In this document: positions 33,846 through 45,617 of the stretch, one piece after another
How the letters are laid out: every line of letters starts with the position of its first letter
Position numbering within the stretch: position 1 is the first letter of the stretch
NCBI GenBank assembly: GCA_010015655.1
Contig: ML976662.1
Span: 1,238,818 to 1,302,817 of the forward strand
Length of the DNA stretch: 64,000 nt
Reading direction: 5' to 3'
Source: Bimuria novae-zelandiae CBS 107.79
Taxonomy: Eukaryota > Ascomycota > Dothideomycetes > Pleosporales > Didymosphaeriaceae
Notes under the pieces: generated by a model
Databases searched by the model: none
Seen by the model: only the letters and a program-made list of their open reading frames with translations
What the model was told of the DNA's origin: nothing
Translations under genes and position numbers: made by a program

Positions 33846-33899
33846 TTTTGGTGTTGCCCGCGCATCACGCGAATCCGCGCATCACGCGCACGGACACGT
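33846..33899 (-). repeat. Right terminal inverted repeat of pogo copy 2
   Basis: Perfect inverted copy of 31798-31851, ending ACACGT next to TA. Confidence 0.95.
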
Positions 33900-33901
33900 T
33901 A

Positions 33902-34724
33902 TTGCCGCGCTGTTGCGATAGCATTAATCCTATAGGTGTTGACGGTGGCCCTGGCCAACAAGGTTGATGACGATATCTGATTCTCAGCGTTGCGATCTTA
34001 CTCTGCAGAATGCGCATGGAAGCCCGTTCTGAATAAGCCCTTCATGTCTTTTTTTGTATCTCCACCTCAACGCTCAGTTGGTTCCTGAGGTCGGCGTAGG
34101 TAAGATGCGCCAATGATGGGGGCCTTTCACGTGCGCGCTAGCCCTGGAGGGGGAATGCTGCAGGGGCCGTGAACGCCAGAGGAAAGGGGCGCAAATGGGC
34201 GCTCGTTGGTGGGCGTGCGGGCGTGCCGTGTAATCTATGTCTTACTGGGGTAGTGGGGAAGGCTGCTGGAAATGAGGGCGAGGCTGGCCAATCCGCCCCT
34301 CCCAACGATCTTCCTTCAACCGTGATTTCCGCTATCGCAAACAACCCTGATTCGACCCTCGAGCCCGCGGCTCATTCAGTTGCTGTGGGCGGCTCGTCCG
34401 CGCGGGCAAATTACACTACAGCAAACCACCCTGACTGCAAGCAGAGAATGGGCCAGCCAGGTCCACCCGTGCTCGGCTGCTCATCTTTGTGTCAGATATA
34501 AGCTGCGCAGCATCAAACCCATATTCCTCTTTTCTTTTCATCCTTCCTCTAGAGGCCCTATTCGAATTCTAATCCTAGTGTTCTTTGAGACACTAGCCAC
34601 TCTTTTAAACAAAGAACGCTCGTTATAACCACTACATTCTCTTCTTTCCCCACCAACTACCTCCATCAGCTTCTATTCCAGACCTTTTTGAACGTTTTCA
34701 AGTAAAACGGAATCTATCGCAAAA
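33902..34724. promoter_or_regulatory. Upstream region of the GPI-type protein gene
   Basis: No coding gene recognised. The last 200 bp before the ATG are pyrimidine-rich (TTCTTTTCATCC, CTCTTCTTTCCCC), typical of a strongly expressed fungal gene leader. Confidence 0.4.
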
Positions 34725-35194
34725 ATGAAGTTCTTCGCTGTCGCCGCTGCTCTCGTTGCCGCCGTCGCCGCTCAGGGCTATGGTACGTTTTGTTCCCTTG
34801 GATATCCTTCACCCTCACTATATAGTTTTCTAACAGGAACATAGACACCGGTGCAGGCACCTGCTCCATCGTCACCGTCACCGAGACCGTGACTGTCCCC
34901 TCCGGCGCAACCAACACCCCCATTGCGCCCTCCGCACCCTCGGCCGCGCCTTCTCTCCCGCCCTACCCCACCGGTGAGGCTCCCTATCCCAGCGTGCCCG
35001 CCTCCAGCGGCACCGCTGCCCCTGTCGCGCCTTCCTACCCCGCTGGCGCCCCCGTTCCCAGCGGCACTGGTGCCCCGGCCCCTAGCGGTACTGGTGTGTA
35101 CACGCCCCCGCCGTACTTCACGGGTGCCGCTAGCGGTAACCAGGTTGCGGGCTTTGTCGCGGGTGTGGGTGCTGTCGCTGCTTTCTTCTTGTAA
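34725..35194 (+). CDS. Small secreted, probably GPI-anchored Ser/Thr/Pro-rich surface protein
   Basis: Exon 1 34725-34782, intron, exon 2 34845-35194, giving about 135 aa. The acceptor at 34844 follows a TCTAAC branch. The next AG at 34856 also keeps frame and would shorten the protein by four residues. Signal peptide MKFFAVAAALVAAVAAQG, then a mature part beginning near CSIVTVTETVTV, which is common in fungal wall proteins. A low-complexity region with repeated PSGTGAP-like units follows (about 45-110). A hydrophobic C-terminus (NQVAGFVAGVGAVAAFFL) after small residues fits a GPI signal. Likely a cell-wall or adhesin-like protein. No enzyme domain is present. Confidence 0.78.
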
Positions 35195-36597
35195 GCGGCG
35201 CGCCAGTCTTGTGATTTGAGCGGTGGAAGATAGGTGCGAGAGAGTGGTTCATGTGGAAAGACGGAGGGAGGGGTTGATTTACATGAGACGTTTGAAGTAT
35301 GGAAGAGTGGTGGATTAATCGTGGGAGATGTGGCTGGATGTGTATACCCTTGTTATTGGCATCTAGAGATTCTTGTTGTGCAAATTTATCGTTTTTGATT
35401 TTTGATTTGGCCCATGAGTGAGAGATTGACGTTTACAGGTGAGGAGAATTGGGGCTCGCAGTATGATCAGGTTCCTCTGGTGTCTGGTGCCTGGTTGAGT
35501 ACTGGACTACGAGGTATGGAGAAGGGTTTGATTTTGAACTCGAGCTGCTACGTCGAGGTTACTGTCACCACGAAAAAAAAAAATTCTCTCAGTGTACCAG
35601 AAGCGTTGAGCAGATCACACCAATACTCCTCTTATGGCAACGCCAAAGATATCGTGTTATGCTGCGTCGTTGCTATCCAAAATTACAAAAATTTCATTTC
35701 GCAGCGGGAAGAACCACCGTCCATTTTCCTCTCAGTCCCCTTCAACTCCGGGGCGTATAGCGAAGAGGCTAAGAAAGCGGCGCAGCCGTTGTCTGTTTTT
35801 GAGAAACTGTGGGCACGAATCTTGCGTTCATGGAGATGAAGCTAGCGGTTACGCAGTTGCTAGAGAGTTCTAATGCGGGCTCTGTGGATGGGGCGCCGTT
35901 GCGGGATCCGGAGAGGCAGGTGAGGTTTAAGCGAGCGTATAATGTGGGAGAAACAGCTAATGAAGGAGCTTAAGAGCGAGCAGGCAGGTTGAGGAACGCC
36001 AGTTGGGGAAATTAAGGACCATGATTGTTTCGGTTGAGGTGGAGGTTGTCGCGAGGCCGGGAAGAGCAGATGTTTCTTCTCCGCCTACATATGTAAATGA
36101 GTTAGGTGATCCTTGGGGAAAATAACTGGCTACCATAATTAGATGTAGCATCGTATAGAGAAACGGGTGCCCTTGAATGTCAAGGTGAGATTTTCTGAGC
36201 TCTTTCTGTATCTCTTTGCTTCGGTGCGTGCGATATGTAGCATGTGGTGAAGAAGGGGGTGTGAGTTGACGAAGTGGTAAGGTTGAGTGTATTAGTTGGC
36301 GCAATATTGCTTGTTGCTCACATTTGGGGGCCAGATGTGAGGCTGAGTCCGCTGAATGCCTTAGTTGTTTGAGATTGGAAAATTACCATTGCAACACCAT
36401 TGCAAGGCGGAGACTTGTTTCCCGATAACCATGAATCACATGTGCACTGAGCAAAGGTAAATTAATCGCCAATCTTTACCAAAAGGTCGAATTGCTTTTT
36501 CATTGATGTGCCTGATGCTGCAGGCTCGGGATCGGCTGTTATACGAGCTCAAGCAGGATTGACCACTAGATCATGTGGGCTGTGAAGCCAAGTTCCG
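35195..36597. other. Intergenic, no supported gene
   Basis: About 1.4 kb. An open frame at 35402-35839 lacks an ATG and any domain. A few short blocks around 35710-35940 look gene-like on the plus strand but cannot be joined. Nothing else recognised. Confidence 0.4.
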
Positions 36598-37430
36598 GTG
36601 AGCTGCTACCCCGCCGCTGAGCCTGAACCTAACCTTGAAAACCTTAGAGCCCGCTTTTATCCAGAACTGCGATCCGCACTTCACAGTTCTCAGAATTCTT
36701 TGTTCGAGTCCGCGTGGCTTGCCGTTGTATCCACATGTATCATGGTAATCTGGGCAGTAATGACAGCCGGCTCCATCTATGGTTCGTTCCAGATCCCGAC
36801 AATAAGATAGCCCCTGCAGTAATTGTTGCCGACATTCAACGTTACCTAGGCCCTGACGCCTGTGTTCATGGCACGGGACATTGAAGGACCGAGCACAATG
36901 GAGTGATCGGGTATTCGATCACTGCCTATCGAACTCTCACTTCTCATATGACTGCAGACCTTGAGCAGGATAGCAAGAGATGGCGCTCCGAAGTACTCCT
37001 GGAAGAAATGTGGGAGTGATCCGACTCCTTCGTCGGTCTGTCCCATTAACATCGCCAGACCAACTAGATGCTGTTGGCGAACGCGCAAATCCTGCCACAT
37101 TGGCTTCCTCCATAGCGCGCGCCTGCAGGTGGAGCAGAGAATTTCTCGAATCGGTCACGGAAGTCCAATATCATAGCAGCCAAAAGTTGGGCAGAGGCGC
37201 CAATAGTGAGGTCCACAAAGTCCAGCCCCTGCCGAATATGAGCTTGTCCGTGAGAAAGACGATCTTGATTTCACCAAGAAAAAAAAAGAAGGGAGAAGGA
37301 AACAGAGATCGTGAACGACGAGATACGAAACCTGCAGCGAACTGTACATCCACACATAGTGAAGGTAATTGGATCATGCGACACACAGTAACCGAAGAAC
37401 GCGTTGATCACAGCAACAGAAGGGCGCAAT
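36598..37430 (+). pseudogene. Decayed gene with a membrane helix and a protein-kinase N-lobe
   Basis: Plus-strand pieces in different frames read as one old gene. 36598-36807 contains FYPELRSALHSSQNSLFESAW and a likely membrane helix WLAVVSTCIMVIWAVMTAG. About 36798-36885 contains VIVADIQRYLGPDACVHG. About 37126-37220 contains a kinase glycine loop LGRGANSEVHKV. About 37292-37380, in another frame, contains NDEIRNLQRTVHPHIVKVIGS, which looks like the alpha-C helix and beta-4 strand of a protein kinase. At least three frameshifts and several stops separate them, and no catalytic HRD or DFG follows before the T25 run at 37434. So this is a truncated remnant. An intact relative would be a membrane-linked Ser/Thr kinase-like protein. 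Confidence 0.45.
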
Positions 37431-37433
37431 ATC

Positions 37434-37458
37434 TTTTTTTTTTTTTTTTTTTTTTTTT
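37434..37458. repeat. Poly-T run of 25
   Basis: Homopolymer at the 3' edge of the kinase relic. On the minus strand it is an A25, as at the tail of a retrotransposed copy, though no other retroposon sign was seen. Confidence 0.9.
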
Positions 37459-38756
37459 ACCTGCGACTCAAATGCCTTGTTATATAATTGTGTCCTCTTA
37501 CTCTATCAGGATATAAGTCTGCAAAAATACAGTAGTGACCAAGTACAAAAAGTACTGACAGAAAATGTGTTCCCTAGAGGTACTGTTCAAAGATGATGTA
37601 TTTACTCTATAGTTTTTATAAATACAAAGACTTTTTAATTCCCTATTTAGGTTAAAGACATTATATTAACTAGCGTGTATTACGTAGCGTGCTTTTTTTT
37701 ATATTACTACGTAGCGGGTGCCCCGCGGGGTTCTAATATAACTTCAAGGGACTTCTCCTTCATCGTTACGAACGACCTTAAAGATCATGCGATACACGTC
37801 AACTTGAAAAAGGTGATAATTATATAATGGAAGGGCACATCAGATGAAAATAGAATCTAACTGTCCCTATAAGCCATTAAAATATTAAATGGCAGAAACC
37901 CTTCCTCGGATCGGAAGATAGCCAGGCCGCAAATCCCGATTAGAAGTACCACAGTGACACATATTATCCATTTTTTCTCGTTTATTTAACCCGTACCGTA
38001 ATAAAACGCGAAAATATTATAGTTTCCAAGATCGTAATGCTTTCAAAAGAAGTTAAAGCTCTGCGGATATCAACTTCACCGCAACCGCTCACAAACATGT
38101 GCGAGATGCTGAGCCAGCACACTGCCACCAACATCAGATCGTCGAACTCTACTTCGCCTACGACACCCAGACCAAACTTGCCTTTCGTTAATAATTTTTA
38201 AGGCAAATGCGTTGATACCCATACAAAGCTGAAGCCCTCACATAACCTTCAGCTTCCTCTGAAGTTCCTCAACATCGTTTCTCAAATTCGATAGCTGTAT
38301 ACCAGACGAGAAGACACCACTGCGCATACAAAGCGAGCACATTCTTCAAGATAGAAAGTAAAGATTCGCAAATTATGTTCAATCCTAGGCCCCAGGATGC
38401 ACAGAAACCCTTCCAATTCTGTCGGATGAATACGCTAGTAGAGGAATGGTGACATGCGGAATCAAGAACGGCAGGCCTAAGAGTATTTATACGAGGGGTT
38501 GGGGTGTGGTGGAGATTGGGCTTCTTGTATTTTTGGTGCTCCTGATGACCGATGATGCCGCCTTGAAACGCGCTCAAAGTCCGTAGAATTTTCCTTTCTC
38601 GTCATCAACAACCCGCACGACCCACGCACTGGCAGTCGAGTCCGCAGCAAGGCCCACACATCCCACCTCACAAACACACATTAAACATTTCAGCAAGTAA
38701 AATTATTCCTTAAAATTATCTATAATCCGCGGTAGTTTTCTGGCCTGGCCAGGGCT
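37459..38756. other. AT-rich intergenic DNA with palindromes
   Basis: No gene recognised. Contains two ACGTAGCG copies around 37680 and 37709, and the perfect palindrome CCCCGCGGGG at 37721-37730 in AT-rich surroundings, possibly the remnant of a small transposable element. Confidence 0.4.
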
Positions 38757-38861
38757 TCACGCCCGGAACCGATACGCCGTCACGCTCTCATTCCCCGGCG
38801 CGCTCGAATTACTCACTACCCATAGACATTAGAATCCATACACCCACGCACGACACAGAAG

Positions 38862-40604
38862 CTAACATGCTTTCTTACCTCCAATGATGTCCGCCGCCCG
38901 CTCCGCCAGCGCGTACACGATAGCCTGGTAATGCGCCGTGATGGGCGTCGGGAACACGCTTGCGTCCACGACGCGCAGACCCTCGACGCCCTTGACCTTG
39001 AACTTGGTGTCGACGACCTTGCCCATGGACGCGGTACCCGCAGGGTGGAAGAAGGTGTTGCCCACGCGCGCGTTGCGTGCGTCAATCTCCGCGTCGGTGG
39101 AATCCTTGGTGATATTGGGGAGACCTTGGGGCGCGAGCTCGTATTCGATGTACTGCTGCATTTCGTGCGTGTTTTGCAGCACTTGCATGACGCTGCGCAT
39201 ACTCTCGCGCATGATGGTGCGGTCGACGTTGGTGGCCTGGTAGTTGGGGTCGATGAGCGGAGGGGTGGCGATGTCGGGGCCTGCGATCTGGATGCTGCCG
39301 CGCGACGTAGGGTTCATGTTCAGGACGCACGAGGCGATGAAGGTGCCGTCGACGGGGACGTCAACGTTGACGAGCTGCGCGGCGGCCGGGGCGTAGACGA
39401 CGAGCGTCTCGGTGTGCGCGACATCCGAGGCGAGCAAGTGGTTTCCTGCAACCTTGTCGCCGTCGGCCAGGATGGCGGCCTTCAGTTTGTCGGCCGGAGT
39501 TTGCTGGGTGATGACCCAGTCGCACGGTAGGCCCTTGTAGAACGCTGGGTCGGTCCACGTGGTGCCTCCGAGAGCAAGTCCGGGCGAGCGCGTCTTCCAC
39601 CACTGGCACGCGGAGAAATGGTCGTGGAAGTTCTTTCCAACTTCAGGAGCGTCGAGCACTACAGGGATGCTGTGCTTCTTCAAGAGAGCAGAGGGACCGA
39701 CACCAGAAAGCTGGAGAACCTGCGGTGTTCGGTATGCTCCGGTCGAGAGGATGACCTCCTTGGAAGCCTTGTACTGCGTTCCGTTGGCGATTTCGATACC
39801 CACAGCGGTCTTCTTGCCGTTCTTGGTCTCGAACAGAACGCGCTTGACCAGCGTGTCGGTCAAGATTTGCACGTTCTTGAAAGCACCCAGGCCATATGCC
39901 TCGCTGGCAAGTTGACGTTTTCCGTTCTTGAAGTCCTCGGCCAACTCAGCGCGTCCGATGGGGGTTCCATCATTCGCGTCCGAGATAGCGGAAACACCGA
40001 TTTCGGTCCACGCCGCTTGCAAGGGCGCGCGCAGCGGATACTTGCGATTGGGATCACTTGACGTGACCGACTCGACTGTGATGGGGCCGCCGTATCCATG
40101 CTGCGACTTATCGGTACCTTCGTAGTAGTCTTCGGTCTTCTTGAAGTACGGTAGCCACCCGTCGTACCCGTAAGATGAATCACCGACTAAGCTGGCCCAG
40201 TAGTTGAAGTCGGCTTTGTTTCCTCTTGTCCAGGTTCCGTAGTTGGTCGCACTGCCTCCGGAAAGGGCTTTACCCGCCGCGGCGTACATGTTTCGGTTGT
40301 TCACGTGCACCTGGGGCACCGTTGAATATGCCCAGTCGAGCTCAGAGAAGTGCTCCGAGAAGGCATCGAGCGGTGCAGAGGTGAGTGGGTGGTGTGATAC
40401 ATTTTTGCCAGCCTCGACGAGCAGAATGTTGAGAGATGGGTTACTCTGGGCGAGACGTGTAGACAGGACGGAACCGGCTATACCGCCGCCGGCGATGATG
40501 AAGTCCCAGATCATGGAGTCGGTGGGTTCCTTAGACGTAGGAGTGTGTTCCAAACGCTGATCAGCCAACACCTGCGCTCCCGCGGTACTAGTATTGTCAG
40601 CCAT
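38862..40604 (-). CDS. GMC-family FAD-dependent oxidoreductase (glucose oxidase/choline dehydrogenase type)
   Basis: 580 aa, single exon as written. The FAD-binding Rossmann motif AGGGIAGS is at residues 38-45 and the GMC signature ([13 protein letters not shown]) lies near 114-126. The catalytic pair of histidines is present: H520 in HPAGTASMG and H558 in ITAHYQA, equivalent to the His pair of glucose oxidase. There is no signal peptide, so it is probably intracellular. It oxidises an alcohol or aryl-alcohol type substrate with oxygen or another acceptor. Its place beside the methyltransferase and polyketide synthase suggests tailoring of the polyketide. The C-terminus is uncertain: a good intron (38878-38816; GTAAGA donor, CTAAT branch) would replace the last five residues by about twenty and move the stop to 38757. 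Confidence 0.88.
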   Translation of the reverse strand: MADNTSTAGAQVLADQRLEHTPTSKEPTDSMIWDFIIAGGGIAGSVLSTRLAQSNPSLNILLVEAGKNVSHHPLTSAPLDAFSEHFSELDWAYSTVPQVHVNNRNMYAAAGKALSGGSATNYGTWTRGNKADFNYWASLVGDSSYGYDGWLPYFKKTEDYYEGTDKSQHGYGGPITVESVTSSDPNRKYPLRAPLQAAWTEIGVSAISDANDGTPIGRAELAEDFKNGKRQLASEAYGLGAFKNVQILTDTLVKRVLFETKNGKKTAVGIEIANGTQYKASKEVILSTGAYRTPQVLQLSGVGPSALLKKHSIPVVLDAPEVGKNFHDHFSACQWWKTRSPGLALGGTTWTDPAFYKGLPCDWVITQQTPADKLKAAILADGDKVAGNHLLASDVAHTETLVVYAPAAAQLVNVDVPVDGTFIASCVLNMNPTSRGSIQIAGPDIATPPLIDPNYQATNVDRTIMRESMRSVMQVLQNTHEMQQYIEYELAPQGLPNITKDSTDAEIDARNARVGNTFFHPAGTASMGKVVDTKFKVKGVEGLRVVDASVFPTPITAHYQAIVYALAERAADIIGGKKAC

Positions 40605-41472
40605 GGTTGTCGTGGTCGTGGTGGAGGATTCAAGAGTATCTTGTGCGTCTTACATATTAGGAGGAAGGTGGGGAGCAGTTCAAGAGCTAACACAACAGGA
40701 AACCGCGCCACCGACTGGTGTGCCAAGGAAGCTGCGGGGTTTTCCTGTCTATGCAATGCAGTATAATCTGGGGCTGACAAACACTGAAATAGAAGGTCAC
40801 ACAATTGCAGCGGCAGAAAAACCAGTGTCGAATCGACCCAGAAGATGGGTCCTCGGTCCCCGAAGATAAACAATGATTGAATTGCAGGATTACCTAAGGC
40901 GGACCAGGCATTGAGCACATGCGGCCGCCATTGCTTGCTGATATTGTCGACAATTCAAAAATACCAGGCCTGTTTGCTGGATGGGGCCTGATTGTGGCGG
41001 TGGTGCAAGCTTACCATTGCTCATCTGGAAGGTGTTAAATTAAAGAGGGGGTGCTAGCGGCGTTTCTGCGTGCGCGGCTTGATGATGACGTGAGCCGGCG
41101 GCTGTGATTCGGCCAGATTCCTACAGCTCACTGGCCCTATCACGTCTACGGTTAACCGCGTATATGCACCTTCAGAAACCCGAGGACCCGAGGAACCGTT
41201 TTCTCGTACGTTATTGAGCCGCATCGTATTCGGGATGCCTTGTAACCCAAAGCGAACCTCTAGCTCTCACTCGGACTTCATGGAGATAATGGCCTCTACA
41301 GGGCTGATGCCAATCACCGATCACGTTTTCGCCCACGTTCATGCGTTCAATAAAAAGTGCGTTGATACTAGTGTCTAGACCCCCAGGGTCGCGATCCTGA
41401 CAGAAGAAAATGTACGTTAAGGGGGTTCCGATCTTCCTACACCTGCATATCCGATCGCGTACACGTGATCGT
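40605..41472. promoter_or_regulatory. Promoter region of the GMC gene and 3' side of the methyltransferase
   Basis: 868 bp without a supported gene. Contains a TGACGTGA element (about 41088-41095). No shared palindrome with the polyketide synthase promoter was found by eye. Confidence 0.4.
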
Positions 41473-42822
41473 TCAAGGGTCGGCTACCTTCTCAGCAGTC
41501 CAAACCGCTTCGATGAGGCTCATCGCGCTGCCGGGGGGTCGCGTGATACCCTTGAGCACCAACCGGGCGTCAGTCGCAGCGAACAGCCGGTTCCAGTCGG
41601 ACTCGGTGCGGATGGCGCCGTTCCAGCAAGAAAGCATCACCATGTCAAGATAACTACGACAATCGTCAGCATAGTCCGGTGAGATGTCTTCCTTGGGATA
41701 ACTCACTTTGCGTCTTTCCGACTCAGTTTGGTCTCTGGCGCGTCCTCGCGCTCGTACTCGTACAGAAGGACCCTGGCGCCGGATTTGAGCGCCGGAATGA
41801 GGCTCCGCAGGATGTCGACGCAGTACTTGTCGCTCCAGTTGTGCAGGATCCAGCGGAAGAAGTAAACGTCTGCGAAAACCTTCTGGGGTGAGAAGAAGTC
41901 ATGCGTCATGAACTCGACTCGGCCCTTGAGCTCTGCAGGGAGGACCTCCTCGCCGTGCTTGACAGTGCCCTCTAGATCTTGAACGATAAAGTGCATGTTT
42001 TTGGTGTCCGAAGCGAGCCTCATGCTCACGCCTCCTTGACCACCGCCGACGTCCACGACAGTGAAATCGGGCTTGTCGTGCTCTTGCCAGGGGAAGGCGG
42101 CAACGAGATGGCTGAGGTCGCAGTTGTCGCGATCAGTGAAGTACCTCATCCCATTACCGAAACGACGAGCACGTTCTGGTTGCTGAGCTAGAGCCCTGTA
42201 GAAAGGCAGATCCGTACCATGAGCGATGTTGTAGCCCGTTTCCGTAGGCTCAGTTGCTTGTGGCCATCGCTGGAGCGCCTCAATGGATTTCTGCGATGCT
42301 GGGACCAGCTCCTCTAGCTTCATGCCCAAGGCATCGAATGCACCAGGGACATTCACAAGATGTCGCGATGTGGCAGAGTGCGCGACGTGATTTGGCCGAG
42401 TTTCCGTGAAGAGGTTGATTGTGATGGCATAATAGAAGAGGCGGCGGAGAGCCTGTTCATTGACATTGGAGGCTTTTGCAACCTCTTCGTAGGAGATGTC
42501 TCCCTCTAAGGGCACGTGATGGGGGAGTTTCAATGTGTAGACCGCTCGCAGCGCGACTATATCTGTGTACTGTGTTTCACAAGCGCTTAGCGGTAGTTCG
42601 TTTGATTACCGCTTTCGCAAGACCTACTCCGTAATACAGTTGATTGAGCCATGATTCAGGCTCCACCACTGCCTTTTTGAGCTCATGTGAAGCATCGAGC
42701 AGGTCCACTCGAGCTTGTTGAACTTCGGCAGGGATCGGCTGCGATTTGTCTGTGTTGGTGTATGCATCGACTTTCTTTGCATTTGCGAGGATCTTCTCAG
42801 CCAACTCGACGAGCGGAGACAT
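41473..42822 (-). CDS. SAM-dependent O-methyltransferase (COMT/Methyltransf_2 type)
   Basis: Exons 42822-42628, 42569-41707 and 41653-41473 give 412 aa. The first intron donor (GTAGGT at 42627) was preferred to a GTAATC 18 bp further because the result, QLYYGYTDIVALRAV, has the spacing seen in fungal O-methyltransferases. Both keep frame. The N-terminal dimerisation/winged-helix region (GDISYEEVAKASNVNEQALRR) precedes SAM motif I VVDVGGGQGG (about 236-245). The catalytic His is in FFRWILHNWSD (about 308). It transfers methyl from SAM to a phenolic hydroxyl. Neighbouring a non-reducing polyketide synthase, it most likely methylates the polyketide. Size and domain order are typical of the family. 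Confidence 0.9.
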
Positions 42823-44312
42823 GGTGGATTTGGTATGGTAACAAAGCAAGCACACAATTGTTGTCAATATCGAACTCTCCCCTTCAGAGGCCCGCGAAGT
42901 AGTATTGTTCTCGGGATAAAAACGGTACAGTAGCGGCCTTCTGGAAGCGCGGTCCTGAAGCCACAAAGTCAATCGCGTGACGTCTCGATCGCTGTATGCT
43001 AGGATAGCTGGTATTGTCCGGGAGCATGTAAGGCTTTCTCGTGCGGCTCAGATTGTGTCTACGCAGCGGACACAGGTACGACTTGTTCCCGGTATGTAAG
43101 CCCTCTCTCCAAGCGGGGAATTGTTCTAGACGCATCGGCAGTTTTTGTTCTTTGGGGCTGTTGTGTGCACCATCACCGACGGCAGGATCCGGACTATCAA
43201 TCCACCCCATCTGCCGACGGTCCATGTGAACTGGAAGCTCGAGCTCTCAAAATATTGATCTGGGAATTTCCGGTTTAGTGGGTGCATATTACTCGAATCT
43301 CCGAGTGGTATTGGCTGCAGCGATGGCGCTTGGCTTAGTTGCTCACGCTTACATAGGACGCTTGCACCAGCCGTTGAGTATCTAATCCTTTGGGCCAGGG
43401 TCGCGTCGTGCCGACCATGAGTTGCCAGGTGCGGATATTGGTTGTGGGGTTGTGCAGTGTCGGTGTGAGCGCATGCACCGTGTAGTGTCATCACTAGCGT
43501 GCGACTATGGATTTAGGTACCTTAGTGCTCGGGGTTCGGGAATCAAATTGCCTCTCTTGGAGGGCACTAATTGAAGCTATCCAGGAGTAGGGTGAGATCT
43601 TCGGAAAACGAAAAACAGGGCTAGATATTTAGATCATTGACTATGATTATGCGCTAACAAGAGACTCGACTCACCTTGAGAAATGGGCATTAACTCGGAG
43701 ATTGCGCACATTTGGGCGGTTGAATTGAACATCTGGATTGAGCACGGGCTAGAACGCAAGTCCGGGGCGGTAGACACCGTGAACCTACGAACTGGCGCTA
43801 AGCATAGAGGCCTCAGCTTGCTGTCGCCATACGAAGGAATGCACGCACAGGTCTCTATACCGTGGAGGTAGGATGCAACCGCTGGCGTAACGGTGCGAAG
43901 GGGCGGAAAGACGCCACTGAACCATTGCGTCTTGCGCAGCTGTCATGTGTTTAGATTACATAGACTCTTGAGCGTTGAGCTGAGTTCAATGTCACCGGAT
44001 CATCTTATGCTATTGGCATCGTGTAGACGAGGCGAGGTGGTTGTGGCTCATGTGTAAAGGTAGAATTGGGCCATAAGGGCCAGAGTTTTTAGCGGGAGAG
44101 ACAACAATACAAGCGCTGAACATCGATTGCTAACGTAGTATTGCACAACCAGCCTTCAGCTTTACGCGAGTGTGGGCTGGGAAGAGACCATGGGAAAGGG
44201 ACAACGAAGCCTGTCTATTTCTAACTAGTAACAATGATGTCGGGTATCTATATACAAGCAAAAACAAAGTGCACTGAAAGGGTTACACTGCGACCACTTC
44301 TCCACCTGCTGC
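42823..44312. other. Intergenic, no supported gene
   Basis: About 1.5 kb holding the methyltransferase promoter and the 3' side of the membrane-protein gene. Short open frames at 42884-43494 and 43683-43871 have no domain or splice support. Confidence 0.45.
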
Positions 44313-45617
44313 TCATGTCCGCTCCATCCGTAATTCGTGTTTGACAGTGATTTGATTAATCCCAGTTGTGTCGTGTGCCAGGCTTTCCCAGCTATCCCCA
44401 GAATCGCTGCCGTGCCGTGGCCTTGCAGCTGAGATTGTGACAACGTTCGGTCGCACCGACCTGAGGGCGTGCTCCTCATCGAGTCGTCGGAAACTTGAGT
44501 CGCCGCTGAGTTTGCCAGTGGCCTTGCTACCTTTCCGTGTTCCAAAGAGGGAGCCGAATACTCGACCCTTGAACAAAGGGCGGAGCAGAGGAGCGGAAGC
44601 TACCGAGATACCAATTGCAGGTTCCGTGAAGCTCCAGAGAACAGGGTATGCTGCTGTGTACGTAATGTCTTGGTAGGAGACGGTGTGGAGAGCGTAGATT
44701 CTTAGGATCGAAATCACCATAGTGCTACACAAGCTGTTAGAATTTGGACTGACGACAGGAACGAATCTGGCGACTCACAAGATTCCAACGCCAAAGATCG
44801 CAAACAGCGCGATCTTGTTGGTAAGGGGAAGCTGCAGATTCCAAATCATTGGCAGGGGAAGTACAAGAACCATCAAATCGACCAAGAGATCAAGTACTCC
44901 AATGGCCAGGAAAGCTGCGGGCTGATTCGCACATTTTCCACCGGGAATGGTATTGTCCCAGTTAAAAGCGACGGGTTGACACAACACGAAGGCCGTCAGG
45001 ATGACCATGACCGACCATGCGGCTATGAATGCAATGACAGAGTAGGCCCAGAAGCGAAAGTGGTTGGCAGCGCTGAAAATCCGACTCAAGAAGAGGCAGA
45101 TGGAGATCTTGATGAGTCCCAAAGTTGTGCCGTAGAATACTTGCATAGCAACCAAGACCTAATCCACCATCGTTAGCTTTGGAACATTACTGTCTTGAAA
45201 TCTGTACACCTCGCCTACCTTGAGGAAATCAGTCACTTTATGGGGAACGTCGTATACATGGTGGCCTGCACCTCCTAATACAACCTCTGCATTTGTTAGT
45301 GTTGCCAACTTGGTCGTTGAACAAGAAGCTCATACCGAGGATAGAGCAGGCAGCCATGCCGTAGATGGCGATCTGTCAGAACAAAGTCAGAAGCCGGTAG
45401 ATTACGGGCGTAAGCCGAGTTGTCGGATTGAGGCGCATACCTGTCCCGCAATGATAAACCAGTCCTCCGCGCAAAGGCTGGCCTTCTTCATTCGCTTTGC
45501 AATGATGCGAAGAACAAGAGAAACCGTAGAGGTGATTGTGAAGGTGACGACGCAGCCCATGATAGCCCTGGATCGAGGAGCGTCCAATATTGATGGCTCT
45601 TGAGTTGAGAGCGACAT
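44313..45617 (-). CDS. Rhodopsin-like seven-helix integral membrane protein (PTH11/SAT4-like family)
   Basis: Five exons: 45617-45441, 45372-45336 (37 nt), 45286-45219, 45158-44779, 44724-44313, giving 357 aa. Each junction has GT-AG, keeps frame, and yields continuous helices. Family landmarks: AIMGCVVTFTITSTVSLVLR (helix 1), EDWFIIAG, a conserved loop GAGHHVYDVP, QVFYGTTLGLIKISICLFLSRIF, and WSVMVILTAFVLCQPVAFNW. These are followed by PMIWNLQLPLTNKIALFAIFGVG and YTAAYPVLWSFTEPAIGI. The cytosolic tail is about 90 residues. No CFEM domain is present. Members are orphan fungal receptors or transporters of unknown ligand. The last acceptor could also be 15 nt earlier on the RNA (CTAACAG), adding a few residues. 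It is divergent from the polyketide synthase (712 bp apart), consistent with cluster membership. Confidence 0.85.

Larger units (their letters stand above)
31798..33899 (+). mobile_element. Fot1/pogo-type DNA transposon (copy 2, different subfamily)
   Basis: A 2102-bp element with perfect 54-bp terminal inverted repeats starting ACGTGTCCGTGCG, flanked by TA (31796-31797 and 33900-33901). It shares only the first five bases ACGTG with copy 1, so it is a separate family of similar design. The interior is moderately RIP-mutated: many TAG/TAA codons, but long readable blocks. It lies between SEC6 and the GPI-type protein gene. Confidence 0.93.

Noticed and set aside
36980..37516. 178-codon continuous frame across the kinase relic
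   Set aside because: Its second half reads the poly-A/poly-T tracts in the wrong frame; the kinase-like segment is in another frame, so this is not one intact protein.
38931..39530. 199-codon plus-strand frame opposite the GMC gene
   Set aside because: Low-complexity Asp/Arg/Gly shadow of the GMC coding sequence.
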